Part shown: in pieces, positions 12,555-23,999 of the stretch
How the letters are laid out: each line of letters starts with the position of its first letter
Numbering within the stretch: position 1 is the first letter of the stretch
Source: Karstenula rhodostoma CBS 690.94
Taxonomy: Eukaryota; Ascomycota; Dothideomycetes; Pleosporales; Didymosphaeriaceae
DNA: 64,000 bases
Direction of reading: 5' to 3'
NCBI GenBank assembly: GCA_010093485.1
Contig: MU001513.1
Coordinates: forward strand, 13,696-77,695
Translations under genes and position numbers: made by a program
The notes under the pieces: generated by a model
What the model was told of the DNA's origin: nothing
Database searches by the model: none
What the model saw: only the letters and a program-made list of their open reading frames with translations

Positions 12555-13222
12555 GCATGCGCCTTCGAGCGGCCAAGGACGTGTCACGATTACGACTGCA
12601 CGAATTAGACATTTCATGCCATTTACGATTAGAGTTTCGGACTCCCAAAGCAGTCAACTTGGATCAATGAAGCGGTTCGCTTTGTCTATCTTGAACCTTC
12701 GAGTATAAATTTTGTTTCTCACCCCGTGCACCAAACACCCACTCGCCTCACCAGCCAGCCATGCATGGCCAAGTATCCGACATGATTAACCATTACCCAG
12801 ACGCGAAACGACACGATCCTCGTACGCCGAGCTTCGCGAGAGCAGCTGGCTGGTACTCCCTGTGCGATAACAAAATATAAAAATGACATGGTAGCCCGTC
12901 AGCTAGCCGCACAGCGTCCTGGTATAACTGAGAGTGATGGCGCGGAATAGCGAACCTATCCCGACGTTCCCAAGAGAACCAAGTCCAGTACATGACCTAT
13001 GCGACAAAACCAAGCCCCGCATGCACACGACGTCGAATGCGTGCAAAGAAAAGAAACCCCCAAAAAAAGGCGTGGAAAAGCAGAATCTTCCAATGCATGA
13101 ACATGCCAAGTACAGAAGTTTGGGCACCCCGAGCGGGGAAAGGGTATCACTTTTGTTTTTAGAGCCTTAATCGCGACCGTGATATACGACAAGTCCGCGC
13201 TTCTCACATACTTCGTAGATTG
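12555..13222. other. Convergent intergenic region
   Basis: Space between the 3' ends of FMN1 (+) and the AcuK/ERT1 gene (-). Short overlapping open frames only, with no family resemblance; presumably the two 3' UTRs. I see no RNA gene or repeat. Confidence 0.6.
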
Positions 13223-15449
13223 CTATTGTGTTGCGCTCAGCACAGGCATGATCTATCACGCAGGTTAGTAACATGCCCCATCAGGATGCACTCAATGACG
13301 ACGTACCTGGAAAGCAACCAACATGGGCATATCGAAGTTATCCCTCTTGATATGCCACATGATCATGCTATCAATGAGCCCATTGTGCGCGCCTAAACTC
13401 CTCATCGCTTCTCCACGGTGGATGATGCCATCTTCCTGTTTCACAAGCGGCTCGTGCTTGAGCCGGTCGCCATTCGCTCCGCGCGGTCGCTCCGCCTCAC
13501 GCGCCAAATCGTCTTTGGTTTGGTAGCGCAAGAAGTTGACGCGACGGTGGCCTCTGCCTAGCGGATCCGCCGTCGCGAGGTTCGCAAAGTCCGACAGATA
13601 TTCCACCGCCGACGGCTCGTCCAGGAGTTCAACGATATTGACGGGATATGGGCCCGCCTCAGGCTCTTGGCCTGGTAGCGTGGGTGTGGTGTTGCTTTGG
13701 CTAGACAGCCCGCTGTCGTTGGAGCGCTGCTGACTGCTACCCAAATTTGCGTTGAGGTTGGGTTCTGACCCCAGCAGGACTTCTCTTTTCCAACCGGTCA
13801 GGATCTCAAACTCTTTGTTCGTGCCCACGACTTCGCCCGTGCGACGCACAATCAGAGACGGCGTACCCACCTCGCCGAAACACTCGAGCATGGATATCAA
13901 AGAGCGCTGCAAGTTCTTCTCCGCATGAATGAGATCGTCGCTATCGAGATGGGAAGCGTTGATCAGCAAAGAAGGCCTAAAGAGACCAAGAGAGGTCCGA
14001 ACACTATCCTGATTCTTCCTGGAGAACCTTCTGCTGCATGCGACAACCAAGCGGTGATGCGCCGACGGGTAATTGTAAGGCTTGGTGACCTTTTCATAGA
14101 TGAGTTTAGATTGTCGTTTTCGTCCGGCATTGGGATGCATTTGGTACAGCGGCCCTCCGGGTGGACGATTTTCCTGTTGCGCACGATGTGTTGTTGGAGA
14201 GCCGCGCGACTGCGACTGGTTCGCGTTCGCAAAGAACGTCGCAGCAGACATGGGGTTCTCGTTATCATAACCGGTGTTGTAATCCATGGATGCAGGACTG
14301 GCGCTCGATAAGCTGGAGGGCCCACCTTGACCGATTGCGTAGGCCATGGGCCCGTTGAGGCTGTCGTGCCGATCTATAGCGACGGGTGTGTTGTTTGGTG
14401 TGTGGACTTGTAGGCTGCCATGCCGTGAGTGGGGATTCTGCCATTCGGCCGGCGGGAGACCGTCTTGACCGAACGACACGTGGGCGGGCAAGCCGTGGTT
14501 TTCAACGTACGGCGCAGAGCCCATTGGACCATTATACACATGTGCGGCCTGGTTCAAAGGGTTGTCGTTGGTCGGCACGTCTATGGCGGCCGACGACATG
14601 TGGCCGAGCATGCCGAGCTCCAGTGCGCCGTAATGGTTACCAAAATTCAGACTTGAGATGTCAAAATTGAACAGGGCAGGATCACTGGGATCAAAGAGAG
14701 GGCCACCAAACTGCTGCATTTGTGCAGGTGTGCCCTGTGAGACGGACGCAGGAGCAGCAGCCATTGATCCCTGGGTGTTCTGAGCGTATTGCGGCGAGAT
14801 GGGGACTTGAGGGTTGCTGTAAGATGAGTCTGGCCCGGGTACAGCTTGATTTGGCGCAGGGTTCTGGGTGTAGTAAGTGGCAGAAGGCGCCTGGGTGAAG
14901 AAGGCTCCTTGCTGGGCCACGGCCACGGCTCCCTGATCATGGACAGGAACCGGGACCGGGACTGGACGGTTGCCGTTCATGTGGGGATAGTGGCCGCCCA
15001 CGCCAGGCATGAGGGCTCCGTCTGGTGCATCATGAAGGTACTTTGCCTTCTTGCGCACGCCATCCATACAGTGGTCCTGCAGACCGCGCTTGATGCAGCG
15101 CTGGCACGGGCGCTCGTCGCCTGGGGGGTTCAGCACAGGGTCTTGGTGGGAGCATCTCGGACGAGGCGAGATGCAATGTTGGCAGACAATGGCAGCGGAT
15201 TCACTCACCACAGGTCAGATGGGCACGCTGGCAGGCAAAGCAGGCGCGGCGGGCCTTTTTGCGGCGGGGGCGCGTAGGGTCCTTTGCGTTTGACTTGACG
15301 GTGCCGTTGGGCTTGGTCTCTGGGGAATGGTCGGCAGAGCGTGGCTCCGTCTTCTGGTCAGCCGTCATGTCGATGTCGCCGCTGTCGCTCCCTTCGGGGC
15401 CGCTGTAGTCGGGCGAGGGCGATGCATCGTCTGGGTCTGGGGAGGACAT
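13223..15449 (-). CDS. acuK: Transcription activator of gluconeogenesis (AcuK/ERT1)
   Basis: Nuclear Zn2Cys6 regulator that, in related fungi, activates gluconeogenic genes (PEP carboxykinase, fructose-1,6-bisphosphatase) on non-fermentable carbon. Three exons on the minus strand, 15449-15209, 15120-13307 and 13252-13223, give 694 residues with all phases consistent. The zinc cluster [23 protein letters not shown] is split by the first intron (88 nt). It is followed by [20 protein letters not shown], a linker rich in Pro, Gln, Ser and Asn, and a C-terminal PAS-like region with [19 protein letters not shown] and ILTGW. The last exon is only 30 nt and encodes IMPVLSATQ after [10 protein letters not shown]; its intron has GTACGT, TACTAAC and GATAG. 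The start is the first ATG (MSSPDPDD); the frame is open further upstream but without ATG. Confidence 0.92.
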
Positions 15450-16215
15450 GGTCTCTATTATTGCCTCTGGGTGGACTTGCACCACGTCGGCGGGCACGGA
15501 CGGTGGGCCAATGGTGTCTGCGGTGGTGCAGACGCACGTTTTCTCAGCGTGCAGCCGTCAGAGCAGCGCTGGGGGGGCCCAGGGCAACGGCTCAGCCAAT
15601 GCGTGGCGGGCACACACGGGCGGCGTCCCAGCTGAGTGTTTCGAGAATGCGATCACGCGTGCGCTGGCTTGCTCGAACGGGCGCTGCCGTGACACGGGCG
15701 CCGCTCCAATGGCCGCGGGCGCCGCAGCAGCAGCGGGCTCGGGCTGCTAGAGGCAGAGGCAGAGGCGGGGACGGGGACGGAGGCGGGCGGGCGTGCGTGC
15801 CGGGAGCGGGAGCGGGATTGTGGAAGTGCAGTCGACGACGGCGTCTACGGCCATGGACTCGTGGAGGAGGGGAGCTGTCGGGCGCGCAGCCGCATCGTGG
15901 CGCTGGCGGGGCTCTGCTCTGCTCTGCTCTTCACCACAGCGCCATTGCGCGCGGCGGCGGGGGTGGCGTTGGGTCTGGAGGTGCTTCGTCGAGCCTTTGG
16001 GCGCCGCTGGGCACTGCGATGCGACGAGATGGATGTATGGACGGATCAGCGCAGCGGTGCCTCGATGCGCGCTGCACGCTGTGGGACGGCGCTTGCGAAG
16101 GAGCGAGCGAGGGCGGCGGACGTCGTCTGCGGGATCGAGGGACGGCGGGATGGGCGCCGGGGCGACTGCAGGCTGCTGGCGGGCTGCTCTTTCGGCGTGC
16201 GGCGTGCTCGAGGGC

Positions 16216-16245
16216 GGTCGAGGGTCGAGGGTCGAGGGTCGAGGG
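16216..16245 (+). repeat. GGTCGAG minisatellite
   Basis: About four tandem copies of a 7-bp unit in the acuK upstream region. Confidence 0.8.
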
Positions 16246-16264
16246 TAGGCGGGTGGTGCTGCAA

Positions 16265-16288
16265 GCGTGTGCGTGTGCGTGTGCGTGT
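16265..16288 (+). repeat. GCGTGT microsatellite
   Basis: About four tandem copies of a 6-bp unit, 20 bases from the GGTCGAG repeat. Confidence 0.8.
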
Positions 16289-17212
16289 GAGGGCGACGGC
16301 GGCGCGCATCCCCGCAATGCCTGCAAAAACACACAGCCTGGCCCCCAGCCGGGCCCTCACCCTCCTCACCCTCGCCCTCGCCCTCGGCGAATCCGCCTGG
16401 CGCTACACTGTATACTACACACTACACGGTTTTGCTATTGGCGGCCCGTCTCTCGGATTCCCGACGACACATCCTGGGACAGCCGCTCCCTCCGACGCCA
16501 GATCGAACGTCGACAGCACGTCGCCTGCCTGCTCGCTCGCTTGGCCCGACGCCGCTCCGCCTCGGCCCGCTGCCAGCCAGCGCCAACGTCAACGACCACG
16601 ACCCCGACAACGACCCCGACAACGGCCTGAGACAGGACAGCACCTGTCAACGTCGCCCGCACGCCCGCACGCCCCAGCACATGGCCTCCTCCAAAAGCAA
16701 CATGCCCTCCTCTCATGCCCTCGCGGACGAGCTAACCCAGTGCTGCACTCATCTGCGGCCGTGCATGGCAATGGATGCCCACCCGCTTGGCACGCCCGTC
16801 CCATTCGCCCTCGACCACCTCGCAACGCCCTGTGCGACCGTCCATCGCCATTCCGCACGGCTTCCCTCGAAACTGGCGAGAGACATGTGCGCCCTCGTCA
16901 CGGCCCACCACGTTCCCTTGCCCCGGGCGCGCTCGCTCTCTCGCCAGTTGTGTCATCCGCAACCGCCTCGCCGTCCTGTGTTCCCCTCCAACCTCAGACC
17001 TGGCGTGGCTTCCCTCGTGGCGCCCAAGTCACGTTGCACAAGGGCCCGCCCACCCTGCTTCAGGTGCCTCAGGCGTGGGCGCAGAAAAGACAAAAAACTT
17101 GGACATTCAATAAACACTCGAGGCATGCAGACGCCGTGCAACCATCCTCTATAATTAGGCCTTGTCCACCACTCGAATCCGCCACGCCCCTCTCCCACCT
17201 TGCCCCAAACGT

Positions 17213-20162
17213 CTACCCCGATGCGAAGCGACTGTTGCCCCTGAGTCTCTTGCCGAATCGAAAGAAGAGGATTGGGAATCTGCGACACCCCGCGGTTAGC
17301 CTTTTCCACGACCGAGCTGCTGGGTTCGCTCTTACGGTGCCATGGCAAGGGCCAGGAAGGCCAGCAGTGTCGTCGCCCACTGGTAACCGAGATCTTTCCG
17401 CATCAGTGACCGCCTTTTCATCATCGCTGCGTGGTTTCAACTCACTGTTGTACATCTGGACACCGAACAGAGGGAACGCCGCGCCAAAGTACGACCGCGC
17501 AAAGCTGTTGGCTGCGAGCGCGCTCGCACCGTAGAGCGGGTACTGTCATCCGTCATGTCAGTCTTCCTTTTAGCCCCCGCCGATGTCGGCCGACTTACAG
17601 CTTCGACCAAGAAGGTAAACACTCCAGAGTAAACCCAGATGACGCTATGTCAGGGAAAAGCGGTCAGCATCTTGTCTATCCATGACACCTGCACGAACCA
17701 AAAGGGGTATACACACCCTGTGCCAAACAGGCCCGAGAAAACAATGGGGACTATAGCACGGCAGATGATCAGCTATCATCACGACTCGACGTTCATGCGC
17801 CATGCTGCGTACCTATCCAGTGCACCTGCGTGGGCCAAGGTCATTAGCAATTCAAGTCAAGCCAGTTTATCGCTTCGCCACTCACCGAGGCATACGTGGT
17901 CCACCCAAACCCTGCAAGGCATTGCCATCAATACGTTGTCTAGACCTCAAAGGGTTGTAAAAACTTACCGAACAACGAAAGGGGCACCAAAAAGGCCCCG
18001 AATACTGTAGCGGGGAGCCGGAATTCTGGTTCACTTCCACCCCCTTGCGCCTCGCTGCGATGTACGAGCCTGTCGTATCTCCTTCGCCAGAACAGATCGC
18101 TCGTGATCCCGGTCAGCATGCCCACGAAGAGCCCGAGAAAGGCAAGTCCCGTCTGCGACACCGTGAAGCCGTGGTTGTTCTGGAAGACCAGAGGGAAGGC
18201 CCCAAAGAACACTAGCCGAGGTCGCACAGTCAGTCTACCTAACTTGTCCAGATCAAGTAGCCATCTTGAGACATGCTTAAGCGGGGAGCGCCCAACGAGT
18301 GTAGCGACCTGTTGGTGGCCATCGTACCAGGTCACATGAAATGAATGCGTAGAGTCAAGGACTTGCTTACAGTATATGATTCCCAACAATATCGCGCTGA
18401 GGATACAAAGGTTGAGGCACTGCAGCACGGCATTAGTCCGCCAATCAATATTCCAGGCAAGCTGCTTCTACCCACCATTGGCTCGAAGAACAGCAGTTGA
18501 AACGGTCTGATGCATGACCACAACACCGTCTTCACGATCGACCGTGACAATTTCTCTATTGGCGCTATCCAGTCTGGGTTCCCGGTTTCTTTTCGTAGGC
18601 GGATCGCCTTGTTGCGAAGAAGCACCGGATGGTATGTCTCGGGCACGAACAACACTATCAATGCAAGCTGCAGCTGTGTTAGTGTACACGTTTTGTCAAG
18701 CCCAAGGCATTTGAAGCCTCACCTGGACTGCAGACCAAATCATCAAAACGTAGAAACACCACCTAACCAAAAGTCAGCACACCGCTCTTTTGGTGTCCGC
18801 GCCAAATAAATTGACCGCAAGACATGCGTATTCGAATGCTTGGCCAGATCGTCCAAGATCGATATTACTCGATATTGATGCGTCTCTAATCGTCGCGCCC
18901 AAACATACAAGATCTCCAGGGTATTGTCGCGGCTCCGCTTACCTCCATGTCGTATTCTGCACGATAAACCCACCTACCAGTGGACCGAGTTCAGGCCCGA
19001 CGAAAGGGCTTGCAGTATAGACCATCATGGGTGCCGAGAGCTCCTACAGATGAACAGCCATTAGCACCAGGCGCGTAAGAAGCCTGCATCAAAGCTGCAG
19101 ATGATTGGGACCAGACTAACGTGTTTCGCAAACATGTCTCCCACAGTGCCTCCAGCCACAGAGAGGAAGGCACTGCCCGCTAATCCGTCGAGGAAGCGTG
19201 CTACGAGCATGGTCTGGATATTCTGCGCAAACGCGCACGGGACAGTGAAGATTAGGAAGAAAGTAAATGAGCATATGTAGATTGGCCGACGACCATAGAA
19301 CTGTAGCCACGCACGCAGTTAGCACATCAAGCAGCTGCGACGCGGAGTGAGCCGTCCAGCCCGGTATGCAGGGCCAGCGCGCTCTTCTCCTTGGAGCGGA
19401 CCTACGAACCTCTGACAGGGGACTCAAGACCATAGGACCCGTCCCCAGCCCAGCCACGAACAGGCTCAGTCCGAGCGTGCAGACCAATCGACTCGTCCCG
19501 AATTCTGGCATCAGCTGACCATACGTCGACGTATACAGCGAACTCGCACATGTCCTATGTAACCATTTCAGCTTAGTCCAATCGAGTCCAACCCCAGTCC
19601 GTACATGCAGGAGGGCCACAGCCTGTATCACTTTTCTGTTGTAATATGTGATAGGAGCTAGGGTGGGTACTTACACGCACAAGGAACTTCCGCTCACGAC
19701 GAGCACAATGCACCAGCGTCGTAGCGTCGTCATGCTGCGTGGGTTCATTGGATCTGCATCGCCTCCTTCCCAACGAACTAGATAGGGATCACCGGCATCC
19801 TCTCCAGTTGCACCGCTGGAGTTGTTCGGCTCTTCGTCTTCGTCGTTCAAGGTGTAGCCGTCTGCCCCTGCTCGTGAATGATGCGATTTGATGCTGTGCA
19901 GGCTTTTGACATTGGTCTTGGTGGTGGAGAGCCCCGGGCGAATTGAGTTGGCGGTAGGGAAACGGGCGATTGCCTCTTCTCCGATTTCACGACCTTCTGG
20001 ACCAAGTCCAAGGCTGTCACCCAGAAGTCCGCCCCCTATCTTCTTCTCCTCGTCTGCTGCAGTTAGGAAGTTCCCTCTCTTATCCGAACATGGCGATGAC
20101 CTGCCCGATGATGCGTCATCGGTTCGCGCTGTACTCGCGCTTTGTCTTGATTGGTGCGCCAT
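17213..20162 (-). CDS. MFS transporter, DHA1 (polyamine/drug) type
   Basis: Major facilitator predicted to be a plasma-membrane proton antiporter of the DHA1 group, near polyamine/drug exporters; the substrate is not deducible. I join 15 exons: 20162-19675, 19554-19410, 19300-19121, 19043-18943, 18762-18723, 18673-18476, 18419-18371, 18211-17969, 17911-17886, 17824-17812, 17750-17717, 17644-17599, 17542-17446, 17393-17336, 17279-17213. All phases agree and give 594 residues. A hydrophilic N-terminus of about 150 residues precedes GSSLCVTCASSLYTSTYGQL, GLGTGPMVLSPLSE, FYGRRPIYI, RFLDGLAGSAFLSVAGG, ASPFVGPELGPLVGGFI, FVPETYHPVLLRNKA and the C-terminal LFFRFGKRLR. One exon is 13 nt and another 26 nt, unusually fragmented for this family. 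Confidence 0.9.
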
Positions 20163-21010
20163 GCTGTCAAATACCTGTCTTCAAAAAGGCGACTTGAGTT
20201 GACTCAAAGAGCCTCCAACCAGAAGCAATTTGCCTTCGGTCTATGTATCCGCATTGTCGGTTTCCCTCGACATTGTTAAATATATCAGAAACAACTCCAT
20301 CTGCTAGTCTGAAGCCCCACTCGGATATATCTCGCGCGACTGTCGCGTTCCTGGACGATGACCAAGCTATCGTCATTAGGAGTCGCCATCTAACTGCATC
20401 GCAAACAGTCATTGATCTGCTCCCTAAAACAATGATTGCATTACGTATTGCGCAAGACGATCTTGTTATTTCCGTGCTCGTCTCCTCCTGAGCGTCCACG
20501 TCCGCGCACGGCGAGAGTGGGATGGTGCGTGTCGTCGAGCTTATTGCCTATTGCCGATGGTGGGGCTACCCCCGTAAGAGCTAGGCCAGATCCCCTGGCG
20601 GTGTTGCGTGCAGAGCAACGACTACAATCCAGGTCTCAGAAAACACATCGGATGAATTCTGGTATATACAAGGAGCACGGGCAAGTGGTTCCATGTGTTT
20701 TGGGGATAAGCAATGGAAAGGTTGGGTAGAGAACGGTTTTAGGTCCAGAGGATTTGTCGAGCCATAGTTGTGGGACCACAGCAGGAAATAAATGGTAACG
20801 TTTTGGAGCACATGGATAGGGTTCAATCACCACTTTCGACGAGTGCTGTACCACGTGTTCAGGAAATCGCGTCCAGGTGTACATGAATGCATCGCTTGAT
20901 TTTATCATCTCTCCTTGGCTTAGAAAGTGTATACACGAACTATATAATAATCATGGCATATCCTCTGCCAACTTGTATCCCAGCTCCCATGCAAGAGACA
21001 AGTCCCCCTT
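20163..21010. other. Intergenic, MFS promoter side
   Basis: 848 bases holding the upstream region of the MFS transporter and the 3' flank of the next minus-strand gene. Only short frames without family resemblance; no repeat or RNA gene seen. Confidence 0.5.
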
Positions 21011-21827
21011 CTACTTCAGCAACTTTCTTGTGGCCGTCTCCATCCATAACTTGGTGTACAGCCTGTGTGCAAATTGGAATCTCCACGGCAGCGGTTCAGC
21101 GCTCTTGCCCTCGGGCGTGGTGTTCACAAACACGCTCTTCAGGTGGAACGTGGCAGTCTGCTTCTCCTGGTCGGTCGTAACCTCCATCGAGAACAGGCCG
21201 TCGCTTGGCCGGTGGTCCTGGTTTAGCGGGGAGTCGCCGCATCGAACGATGACCTGGCAGCCCAAATCAGTCCTGGCTTCACCCATTTCCCACATGCCAC
21301 CATCTTTGCCAAATGCATGCGTGTAGCCAGGAACGTACCTTCTCTGGCGTGTGCTCGACGACCTCAAAGTGGTCGGTGATCTTGGTGCCGATGGCATAGT
21401 CGCTTTCGGCCAGCTGCCGGCGGTCCCACAGATGGTCGTCGCGGTTCTCCAGCGCGCGATACTTCTTCTCCAGATACCTGCGCTGGTACGCATAGCCCAG
21501 GCCACTCCACACGCCCCGGCAGAAGTCGGTCGTCAGTTTGCTCTGGTCCGTCTCCTTGAGCTTCGCCAGCGGGATGGTCTTGACGGCATGGTCAATGCAC
21601 ACGGGCGCGTTGCCCAAGGGGTTATGCTTCTTGAACGCGGGCGTGGCAAGGTCGTCGTGCGTCGTGTCGTAGGGCACGAAGGTGGTGCTGCGCGTGTACA
21701 GCGAGAGGCCTGCGTAGCCGAGCACGAGGTTGGTTGCGCCAGCGCCGGCCAGCCCCAGCGCGATGCCGAGGAAGCGCTTCGAGGGCGGGAGCTTCTTGAG
21801 CTGCGGAGGCGGCGCGATGGTGTTCAT
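21011..21827 (-). CDS. Unknown fungal protein with one N-terminal TM segment
   Basis: Not recognised. Two exons, 21827-21339 and 21253-21011, joined by an 85-nt intron with in-phase sites, give 243 residues. A Pro/Lys-rich start is followed by a hydrophobic stretch at about residues 18-42, giving a single membrane anchor. After it comes a soluble domain with RGVWSGLGYAYQRRYLEKKYRALE, a TKITDHFEVVEHTPEK stretch and a C-terminal half rich in beta-type residues (MEVTTDQEKQTATFHLKSVFV). The alternation of the soluble part looks like a small lipid- or ligand-binding fold, but that is only an impression. The ATG chosen is the first in frame. It lies in tandem with the MFS gene and downstream of the GH16 gene. 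Confidence 0.8.
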
Positions 21828-22097
21828 GGTCGACGGCAATGCAATGCAGTGCAAGCCAGCGGTGCGCGTGCCCAAACTTCACCATGGCCTCGAGCTTGGG
21901 CCGCGTCGCGTCGCGCGGTACCTGTCTCCCGGCTCGACGCAATCGGCATCCCGAGGCACGGCTGAATGGCACAACGTCGAGACAGGGCACGGCGAAACAG
22001 TAATTGCACATGAATTCAAAACTTCACATTCACAGCCTCGTTACTATACACACACAATCGACACCCTGCACACGACCGCCCATGCCGCCCATGACGC

Positions 22098-23295
22098 TTA
22101 CTGATAGATCCAAAACCCTCCAAACTCCCAGTACGCCTGCTCAAAGTCCTTCGCCCGGTACGCCACATAGTCATTGCACGTCCCCGAGCACGTCGGATTG
22201 CTGCCGAAGATGCTCTTCTGTCCCGCCCAGTCGCCGCAAAGACCAATGTTTGCAACGATCGACAGGTTCCCAAAATGCTTCCCAATGTCACATTCCAGAT
22301 TGGGGAAATCAGCGAGCGCTTTACCCCACGTGGTTGGGTCAGGCTTCTGCTCAGTGATGTCTGACGGGATCGACGTGCGGTTGAACAGCCACACGCGGAT
22401 GCCTTCGGGCCGCAAGTCGAGCGCGTAAACACCGCCTCCGTTTGCATTGAACGCCTGCCCAAACGACGACGGGGGTCCCGTTACGCCGCAGCCGATGTTG
22501 TAATTCGTTGCGTTCCAGCAGTCGTATGCCAGGACCTCGCCCATCTGCTTCCTGCGCCTGTGCTTTCCGATCTTGCAGCCGTCTGTTGTATGTAGCGTCA
22601 TTTGGTTCCCCGTGTCGCCCATGTTGACCGATTCTACCACGTCGATCTCTCCGTGGTCCGGCCAATTGTAGGGGTCGGTCAACCATAGAGCGGGCCAGGT
22701 CGCACATCCGTAGGGCGAGTGCACAATATCGAAGATGAAAAGGCCCCTGTCGTATGATTTCCTCGACGTGATGCGAACGCTTCTTCGGCCTGTGGTCGCA
22801 TTCTTGTCTTCCGCGTCTACACGGAGGACCACAGTCCCATCCTTCGATAGCGAATTTGGCGGCGCCGGGGATGTTCTGTCGGTAAGATTGTGTAGCTTTG
22901 AGCCTTCGGCATCAACGTAGTGGACGAAACCATGCGTAGGGTCGTAGCCAGTAAAGTAGTCGAAATCGTCGAAGAAGGTGCTTCCTGCGTCTAGTGCTTC
23001 TGTTAGTCTCCGGATGACTTTTATGAATTGAGGAGAACTAACATGTATCCTTCAACGTGTACTCCAGTTTGTAGTAATTCGGGTAGGCGGTCGCCCTCGC
23101 GCCTAGCACGCCCCCAACCACGGCTACTGCTACGACTACCGCAGCTATAACACCCGCCACAGTCCACGTAACCAGATTCCAGCTTCGAGGGTCCCATGCC
23201 GATAACTCTTGCTGCCGTTGTGGTAGCTGTGGTGAGGTTGGGGCTTCTCGCTCTAGGGAGCCGGCCGTTTCTTTCTCTGGTACATTCGAAGGCAT
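22098..23295 (-). CDS. Membrane-anchored GH16 glycosidase
   Basis: Glycoside hydrolase family 16 enzyme, probably an endo-1,3(4)-beta-glucanase acting on cell-wall or lichenan-type glucans. Exons 23295-23043 and 22996-22098 give 383 residues. The nearest acceptor (ACAG) would create a stop, so the next AG, 3 nt on, is preferred (46-nt intron). Residues 1-42 are hydrophilic and Pro/Gln/Glu-rich, then a Val/Ala-rich TM segment at about 43-66 suggests a type II membrane protein with the enzyme outside. The catalytic box GEIDVVESVN has both acidic residues. Substrate-site pieces FDDFDYFTGYDPTHGFV and PALWLTDPYNWPDHGEID fit fungal GH16. The protein ends YWEFGGFWIYQ. Confidence 0.9.
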
Positions 23296-23792
23296 TCTGG
23301 ATGATTTATCTCAATCGCACTGGTGTAGCGGTGCAAACTACAGCTAGAGGCCCAAGAGCAAGTACTGCGACCTGGATATTGTAGATCCTATGGTGGTACC
23401 GGCCTTCGAGCACTGGGGGGCAAGCGATGACTTGGGCAGAGGAGAACATTGTCGTTCGGCAAGACGGAACATAGATGGCCTTGACAAGGGATGGAATGTA
23501 GTTGTGTGAGGGGGGCAGTAGTGTCGTCACTACAGGGAGTCACACAGGAAGATGCTCTGATATCGATAACGAAGGAATGCTGAGATACGTGCGACGCTCG
23601 GGACAGCTGCACAATGCATTTTGGGAAAGGAGACGGGGCATACGTCCAAACGGTCTCGGATACACTTCCGCATGTCGCATCCGAGGCAGACTGGAATGCA
23701 GTGTGGCTACCATTCCGGCTAGGCCAAGCACAAGATAAGAGGAGATGCTTTTTGCTGGTGAGCGGGATAGGGACCCTTCTCGTGGACTAGAC

Positions 23793-23829
23793 GTGGGTGT
23801 GGGTGTGGGTGTGGGTGTGGGTGTGGGTG
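23793..23829 (+). repeat. GTGGGT microsatellite
   Basis: About six tandem copies of a 6-bp G/T unit; a shorter-unit relative of telomere-like repeats, but internal and not evidence of a telomere. Confidence 0.85.
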
Positions 23830-23943
23830 GCAGGACGTCGGTGGCCACATAGCAGAGCAGCAGCGGAGCGGAGCGGCGGCGGGCAGCGGAATGTGGGCAG
23901 CAGCGGGGGAGCTAGCGGCCGCCCGCGCCCGCGTTATCGATAG

Positions 23944-23970
23944 CATGCCACCAACTTTTTTGGTGGCATG
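23944..23970 (+). promoter_or_regulatory. Perfect hairpin upstream of TSR2
   Basis: 11-bp arms CATGCCACCAA and TTGGTGGCATG around a 5-base loop, ending 29 bases before the TSR2 start codon, so probably in its 5' leader. The right arm contains an ATG at 23968. Confidence 0.7.
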
Positions 23971-23999
23971 GAGGCTCGATCCCGCACATCGCACTCGCC

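Larger units (their letters stand above)
15450..17212. other. GC-rich non-coding region with tandem repeats
   Basis: 1.76 kb between the AcuK start and the 3' end of the MFS gene, presumably the long 5' leader and promoter of acuK. GC-rich and low complexity, so long frames are open by chance on both strands (15341-16630 and 15861-17534 on +), but they overlap each other, show no family resemblance and run antisense through real exons. A 7-bp GGTCGAG repeat lies at 16216-16245 and a GCGTGT repeat at 16265-16288. Confidence 0.6.
23296..23999. promoter_or_regulatory. Divergent GH16/TSR2 upstream region
   Basis: 704 bases between two divergent start codons. It contains a TGGGTG-type repeat at 23793-23829 and a perfect hairpin at 23944-23970. 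No gene seen. Confidence 0.6.

Noticed and set aside
15341..17534. Two long + strand open frames (429 and 557 codons)
   Set aside because: GC-rich, overlapping, composed of low-complexity Arg/Ala/Pro/Ser; they run antisense across MFS exons and have no family resemblance. Open by composition.
23793..23829. Telomere-like G/T repeat
   Set aside because: Unit GTGGGT is not TTAGGG, is short and lies between two normal genes.
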